Source: a virus. Taken from it: a DNA stretch of 64,000 bases. Shown in pieces: positions 60,492 through 64,000 of this stretch. Where the stretch lies: the IMG/VR virus record IMGVR_UViG_3300034037_000036, positions 22,583 through 86,582 of that record, one strand, 5' to 3'. The notes beneath the pieces were generated by a model that had not been told where the DNA came from, made no database searches, and saw nothing but the letters and a program-made list of their open reading frames with translations. Within the stretch, counting starts at the first letter, position 1, and every line of letters begins with the position of its first letter. The translations under genes were made by a program, and so were the position numbers.

Positions 60492-62828
60492 ATGGATGTA
60501 ATAAAAAGAAATGGTAGAAGAGAGCCTGTTAAGTTTGATAAAATAATGGGTAGAATTAAAAAATTATGTTATGGGCTAGATAGTTTTGTAGATCCTTCAA
60601 TAGTAGCAATGAAAACGATTGAAGGGTTAAAAGATGGAATTACCACAACAGAAATTGATGAGATGGCTTCAAGGATTGCGGCATCATTATCAACCAAACA
60701 CCCACATTACTCATTGTTGGCTTCAAGAATTGCAATATCAAGTTTACACAAAACAACAGATAAATCATTTGCTAGAACTATTAAAAAATTGTATAAAAAT
60801 ATAAATCCTGAAACTAATGAACCAGCACCTTTAGTTTCTGAAGAAGTGTATAATATAGTAATGGAAAATAAAGATAAAATAGATGCTGCAATAATATATG
60901 ATAGAGATTTTGACTTTGATTATTTTGGTTATAAAACTCTTGAAAGAAGTTATTTAATGAGAGTTGATGGTAAGATAGTGGAAAGACCTCAACATATGTT
61001 AATGAGAGTTGCAATTGGGATACATAAAGAAGATATTGATTCGGCAATAAAAACATATGAATTGATGAGTGAAAAATGGTTTATTCATGCTACACCTACA
61101 TTATATAATTCAGGGACACCTAAACCTCAAATGTCATCTTGTTTTTTATTACAAATGAAGGATGATAGTATTGAAGGTATCTTTGACACACTTAAACAAT
61201 GTGCTAAAATATCACAAAGTGCTGGTGGTATTGGATTGTCTATTCATAATATTAGGGCTAAAGGTTCATATATAAAAGGAACAAATGGAATTTCAAATGG
61301 TATAGTTCCAATGTTAAGAGTTTTTAATGATACTGCAAGATATGTTGATCAAGGTGGTGGTAAAAGAAAGGGTTCTATCGCTATATATTTAGAACCTTGG
61401 CATTCTGATATTGAAGATTTTTTGCAATTAAAGAAAAATCATGGTAAAGAGGAGCAGCGTGCAAGAGATTTGTTTTATGCATTATGGATTCCCGATTTAT
61501 TTATGAAAAGAGTAAAAGAAAATGGTGATTGGACTTTAATGTGTCCAAATGAATGTCCAGGATTGTCAGATGTTTATGGCGAAGAGTTTGAAAAATTATA
61601 TGAGAAATATGAAGCCGAAGGAAAAGGTAAAAAGGTTATAAAAGCACAAGATTTGTGGTTTAAAATACTCGAATCTCAAATAGAAACAGGTACACCATAT
61701 ATGTTATATAAAGATTCTTGTAACGAAAAATCAAATCAAAAAAATCTTGGTGTAATAAAATCATCTAATTTATGTACGGAAATTATAGAATATACTGATA
61801 AAGATGAAGTAGCGGTTTGCAATTTAGCTTCAGTATCATTACCTAAATTTGTAAATGGTAAAAAATTTGATTTCAAAAAATTATATGATGTAACATATCA
61901 AATAACCATAAATCTTAATAAGATAATTGATAATAATTATTATCCAGTTCCAGAAGCCAAAAAATCTAATTTAAGACATAGACCTATTGGTATTGGTGTT
62001 CAAGGGCTTGCTGATGCTTTTATGTTGTTAAGATATAGTTTTGAATCTGATGAGGCAAGAGAATTAAATATTAAAATTTTTGAAACATTATATTTTGCAG
62101 CATTAAATGCTTCTAAAGATTTAGCTAAAGAATATGGTCCTTATGAGACTTATGAAGGTTCTCCAATATCTAAAGGAATTTTTCAATTTGATATGTGGGG
62201 TAAAAAACCTACAGACATGTGGGATTGGGAAGGATTAAGAAAAGAAATATTAAAATATGGTGTTAGAAATTCATTGTTGATCGCACCCATGCCAACAGCT
62301 TCAACATCTCAAATATTAGGGAATAATGAGTGTTTTGAACCTTATACGTCTAATATATACAAGAGAAACACTTTGTCTGGTGAATTTATTGTTGTAAACA
62401 AACATTTATTAAAAGATTTGGTTAAACTTGGTTTATGGGACGAAACAATGAAACAAAGAATAATTAATGATAATGGTTCAATTCAAAATATTCCTGAAAT
62501 ACCTTCAGAATTAAAAGAATTATATAAAACTGCTTGGGAAATAAAACAAAAATCACTCATACAATTAGCTATTGATAGAGCGCCTTATATTGATCAATCA
62601 CAATCTTTAAATGTTTTCATGGAAAAACCAACATTTGGTAAATTAACTTCGATGCATTTCTTTGGTTGGGAAAATGGTTTAAAGACTGGTATGTATTATT
62701 TAAGATCAAGAGGAGCTTCTGATGCAATAAAATTCACGGTAGATAAAGAGGCTATTTCAAAAAAAGCACAAGAACAAATTGTTTGTTCATTGGAAAATCC
62801 AGATGCTTGTGAATCATGTTCTGGTTGA
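60492..62828 (+). CDS. nrdA: Class I ribonucleotide reductase large subunit NrdA
   Basis: 778 residues. N-terminal ATP-cone ([16 protein letters not shown], about 1-90). Catalytic barrel: [11 protein letters not shown] with the first active-site Cys, NLCTEI and [10 protein letters not shown] with the thiyl-type Cys residues, and [19 protein letters not shown]-terminus [14 protein letters not shown] holds the redox Cys pair for reactivation. It makes deoxynucleotides for phage DNA. The ATP-cone suggests normal allosteric control. It closes the nrdBA operon before a perfect terminator. Confidence 0.97.
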   Translation: MDVIKRNGRREPVKFDKIMGRIKKLCYGLDSFVDPSIVAMKTIEGLKDGITTTEIDEMASRIAASLSTKHPHYSLLASRIAISSLHKTTDKSFARTIKKLYKNINPETNEPAPLVSEEVYNIVMENKDKIDAAIIYDRDFDFDYFGYKTLERSYLMRVDGKIVERPQHMLMRVAIGIHKEDIDSAIKTYELMSEKWFIHATPTLYNSGTPKPQMSSCFLLQMKDDSIEGIFDTLKQCAKISQSAGGIGLSIHNIRAKGSYIKGTNGISNGIVPMLRVFNDTARYVDQGGGKRKGSIAIYLEPWHSDIEDFLQLKKNHGKEEQRARDLFYALWIPDLFMKRVKENGDWTLMCPNECPGLSDVYGEEFEKLYEKYEAEGKGKKVIKAQDLWFKILESQIETGTPYMLYKDSCNEKSNQKNLGVIKSSNLCTEIIEYTDKDEVAVCNLASVSLPKFVNGKKFDFKKLYDVTYQITINLNKIIDNNYYPVPEAKKSNLRHRPIGIGVQGLADAFMLLRYSFESDEARELNIKIFETLYFAALNASKDLAKEYGPYETYEGSPISKGIFQFDMWGKKPTDMWDWEGLRKEILKYGVRNSLLIAPMPTASTSQILGNNECFEPYTSNIYKRNTLSGEFIVVNKHLLKDLVKLGLWDETMKQRIINDNGSIQNIPEIPSELKELYKTAWEIKQKSLIQLAIDRAPYIDQSQSLNVFMEKPTFGKLTSMHFFGWENGLKTGMYYLRSRGASDAIKFTVDKEAISKKAQEQIVCSLENPDACESCSG

Positions 62829-62849
62829 ATTATATTTAATATTCTTATG

Positions 62850-62884
62850 AAAATGACCACAATATTGTGGTCATTTTTTTTTGT
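62850..62884 (+). terminator. Intrinsic terminator after nrdA
   Basis: AAAATGACCACAAT / ATTGTGGTCATTTT, a perfect 14-bp palindrome followed by a T run, 21 bases after the stop. Confidence 0.95.
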
Positions 62885-62891
62885 TAAAAAA

Positions 62892-62923
62892 GTTGATATA
62901 TTTAATTTTTTTTGTATATTTGT
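62892..62923 (+). promoter_or_regulatory. Bacteroidota-type promoter of the WG-repeat genes
   Basis: GTTG (62892-62895), 19 bases, TATATTTGT (62915-62923). Good -7 box, near-consensus -33. Transcription should start near 62930, about 23 bases before the ATG at 62953. Confidence 0.75.
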
Positions 62924-62952
62924 ATCACTGTTTTCTATAAAAAACATATAAT

Positions 62953-63279
62953 ATGGAATATAAAGTATATCTAAACGAAAATAACTATATTTTTTGGTTT
63001 AATAATTTGTGTGGAATTTCATCTTTAAATGGAAATGTTTTAGCTGAACCAATATATGAAACTATATGGTCTTTTAAAAGTTCAAATTTATTAATATTCA
63101 AAAGGAATGGTGGTTGGGGAATTATGGACGAGAATGGGGCAGAATTAACCGCACCATTATTTAATTATGAAGATGTTAACAATTTAAAATACAATGTTGG
63201 TGAATATATTATAGGTAATTTTAATTGTATTAATGAGAATTATTTAATATCTTCCAATAAAATAAAAATTGTTTTATGA
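62953..63279 (+). CDS. Short WG-repeat-like protein, 108 residues
   Basis: Contains WG-type (KWG) units: NYIFWFNNLCGISSLNGNVL, EPIYETIWSF and GGWGIMDENGAELTAPLFNY. The C-terminus NYLISSNKIKIVL is almost the same as that of the next gene, so the pair probably arose by duplication. ATGA overlap with the next gene. WG-repeat proteins are common in Bacteroidota, with mostly unknown roles; here a host-interaction role is a guess. Confidence 0.7.
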   Translation: MEYKVYLNENNYIFWFNNLCGISSLNGNVLAEPIYETIWSFKSSNLLIFKRNGGWGIMDENGAELTAPLFNYEDVNNLKYNVGEYIIGNFNCINENYLISSNKIKIVL

Positions 63280-63977
63280 AAAGATATTATGAAAATGGAA
63301 AATATGGATTGATTGGTGATGATAACAAAATTATTGTTAAACCAAAGTATGATTGGATAGCAGATTTTTATAATGAAATACCGATTTATAAATTAAACGA
63401 TAAATATGGTTTTTTTGATAAAGATGGGAAAGTTGTTGTTCCACCAAAATATGATTGGTTAGATTACTTTTTTTATGATGTTACCAAATATAGAATAAAT
63501 GGTAAATATGGTTTAGTTAATTTAAACGGAGTTGAATTAATACCACCAAAATATGATAATATTGATTATTTTAAACATAATAATAAAGTATATATAATAA
63601 ATGGAAAATATGGTTTAATTGATAAAAATGGTAATGAGATTACACCGCCAAAATATGATGAACTTATAGAATTTTCTTCAGGAATAATCAGGTATTCAAT
63701 AAAGGGGAGATTTGGGATTATTAATGAAAAAGGAATTGAAATAACACCACCCAAATACGATTATTTATATGATTTTTATAATAATCTTGTTATGTGTAAG
63801 TTAAACAATAAATATGGATTTATTGATGAAAATGGTAATGAATTAACAAATCCAGTTTTTAATATGGGTGATGTTTTAAATATTTCTTTTTATTTGGATA
63901 ATATTGTTTATGGAAAAGAAAATATGATATTTAAAAATTATTCAATATGTGAAAACAAAATAAAAATTGTTTTATAA
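63276..63977 (+). CDS. WG-repeat protein, 233 residues
   Basis: Six tandem units of about 33 residues, each built as (K/R)(Y/F)G(L/F/I)(I/V/F) followed by a D-x-(N/D)-G turn and then PPKYD (for example KYGLIDKNGNEITPPKYDEL). The repeats likely form a beta-solenoid-like binding surface. C-terminus NYSICENKIKIVL is shared with the preceding paralogue. Two genes behind a host-type promoter suggest early expression. The function is unknown; no catalytic motif is seen. The stop is 24 bases before the window end. Confidence 0.75.
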   Translation: MKRYYENGKYGLIGDDNKIIVKPKYDWIADFYNEIPIYKLNDKYGFFDKDGKVVVPPKYDWLDYFFYDVTKYRINGKYGLVNLNGVELIPPKYDNIDYFKHNNKVYIINGKYGLIDKNGNEITPPKYDELIEFSSGIIRYSIKGRFGIINEKGIEITPPKYDYLYDFYNNLVMCKLNNKYGFIDENGNELTNPVFNMGDVLNISFYLDNIVYGKENMIFKNYSICENKIKIVL

Positions 63978-64000
63978 CATATTTAAGTGGACTACCTTTT

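Noticed and set aside
1-64000. tRNA genes
   Set aside because: I looked through the non-coding gaps for a T-loop (GGTTCGAATCC-type) with a matching acceptor stem and saw none. A covariance-model scan would be the decisive check.

Overview
The window is part of the genome of a large, very AT-rich, contractile-tailed phage of the T4-like lineage. Portal, prohead protease, scaffold, major capsid protein and terminase lie together on the minus strand, with a gp5-like OB-fold baseplate spike and a gp55-like late sigma factor elsewhere. The host is probably a Bacteroidota bacterium (Flavobacteriia-like). Several gene starts carry the Bacteroidota promoter form (TTTG, about 19-20 bases, TAnnTTTG), most genes lack a Shine-Dalgarno sequence, and one gene encodes a Bacteroidota-type lipoprotein. 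I saw no tRNA, rRNA or CRISPR array.

Layout. 0-13.6 kb (+): the 3' end of a sigma factor, membrane and virion-type proteins, an unlisted 58-residue histone H1-like gene, a lipoprotein with its own promoter, a 1158-residue protein ending in a T5 A1-like metallophosphoesterase, and a second sigma factor. 13.6-16.5 kb (-): small membrane proteins and a UVR-motif protein. 16.6-25.4 kb (mostly +): three glycosyltransferases (one with an intein), degenerate HD-like and HAD-like proteins, the gp55-like sigma factor and thymidylate synthase. 25.4-30.3 kb (+): a baseplate block. 30.4-44.1 kb (-): the head and packaging block, in which the protease carries one intein and the terminase three. 44.3-47.7 kb (+): an insertion island with two TnpB nucleases, an IS607-type serine transposase and strong hairpins. 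47.7-50.3 kb (-): conserved virion-type proteins. 50.4-59.1 kb (mixed): an ADP-ribosyltransferase-like protein, a KTSC-domain protein, a ClpC-like AAA+ unfoldase, a lytic transglycosylase, a sulfotransferase, a patatin-like lipase and small unknowns. 59.4-64.0 kb (+): class I ribonucleotide reductase and two WG-repeat proteins.

How it fits together. Host-like promoters stand before stand-alone, probably early or host-interaction genes (lipoprotein, ClpC, WG-repeat proteins). The structural genes lack such boxes, and some are preceded by a TATTTATATA-type motif that may be read by the phage sigma factor(s). ThyA and NrdAB supply nucleotides for replication. The glycosyltransferases and sulfotransferase suggest glycan decoration or alteration of the host surface. 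The gp21-like protease probably trims head proteins at I/L-x-T-E sites.

The most unusual feature is intein density: five inteins, all with decayed LAGLIDADG regions. Four of them sit in packaging and maturation enzymes at or beside catalytic motifs. Removing the three terminase inteins brings a 1671-residue precursor to 584 residues, close to the normal size.
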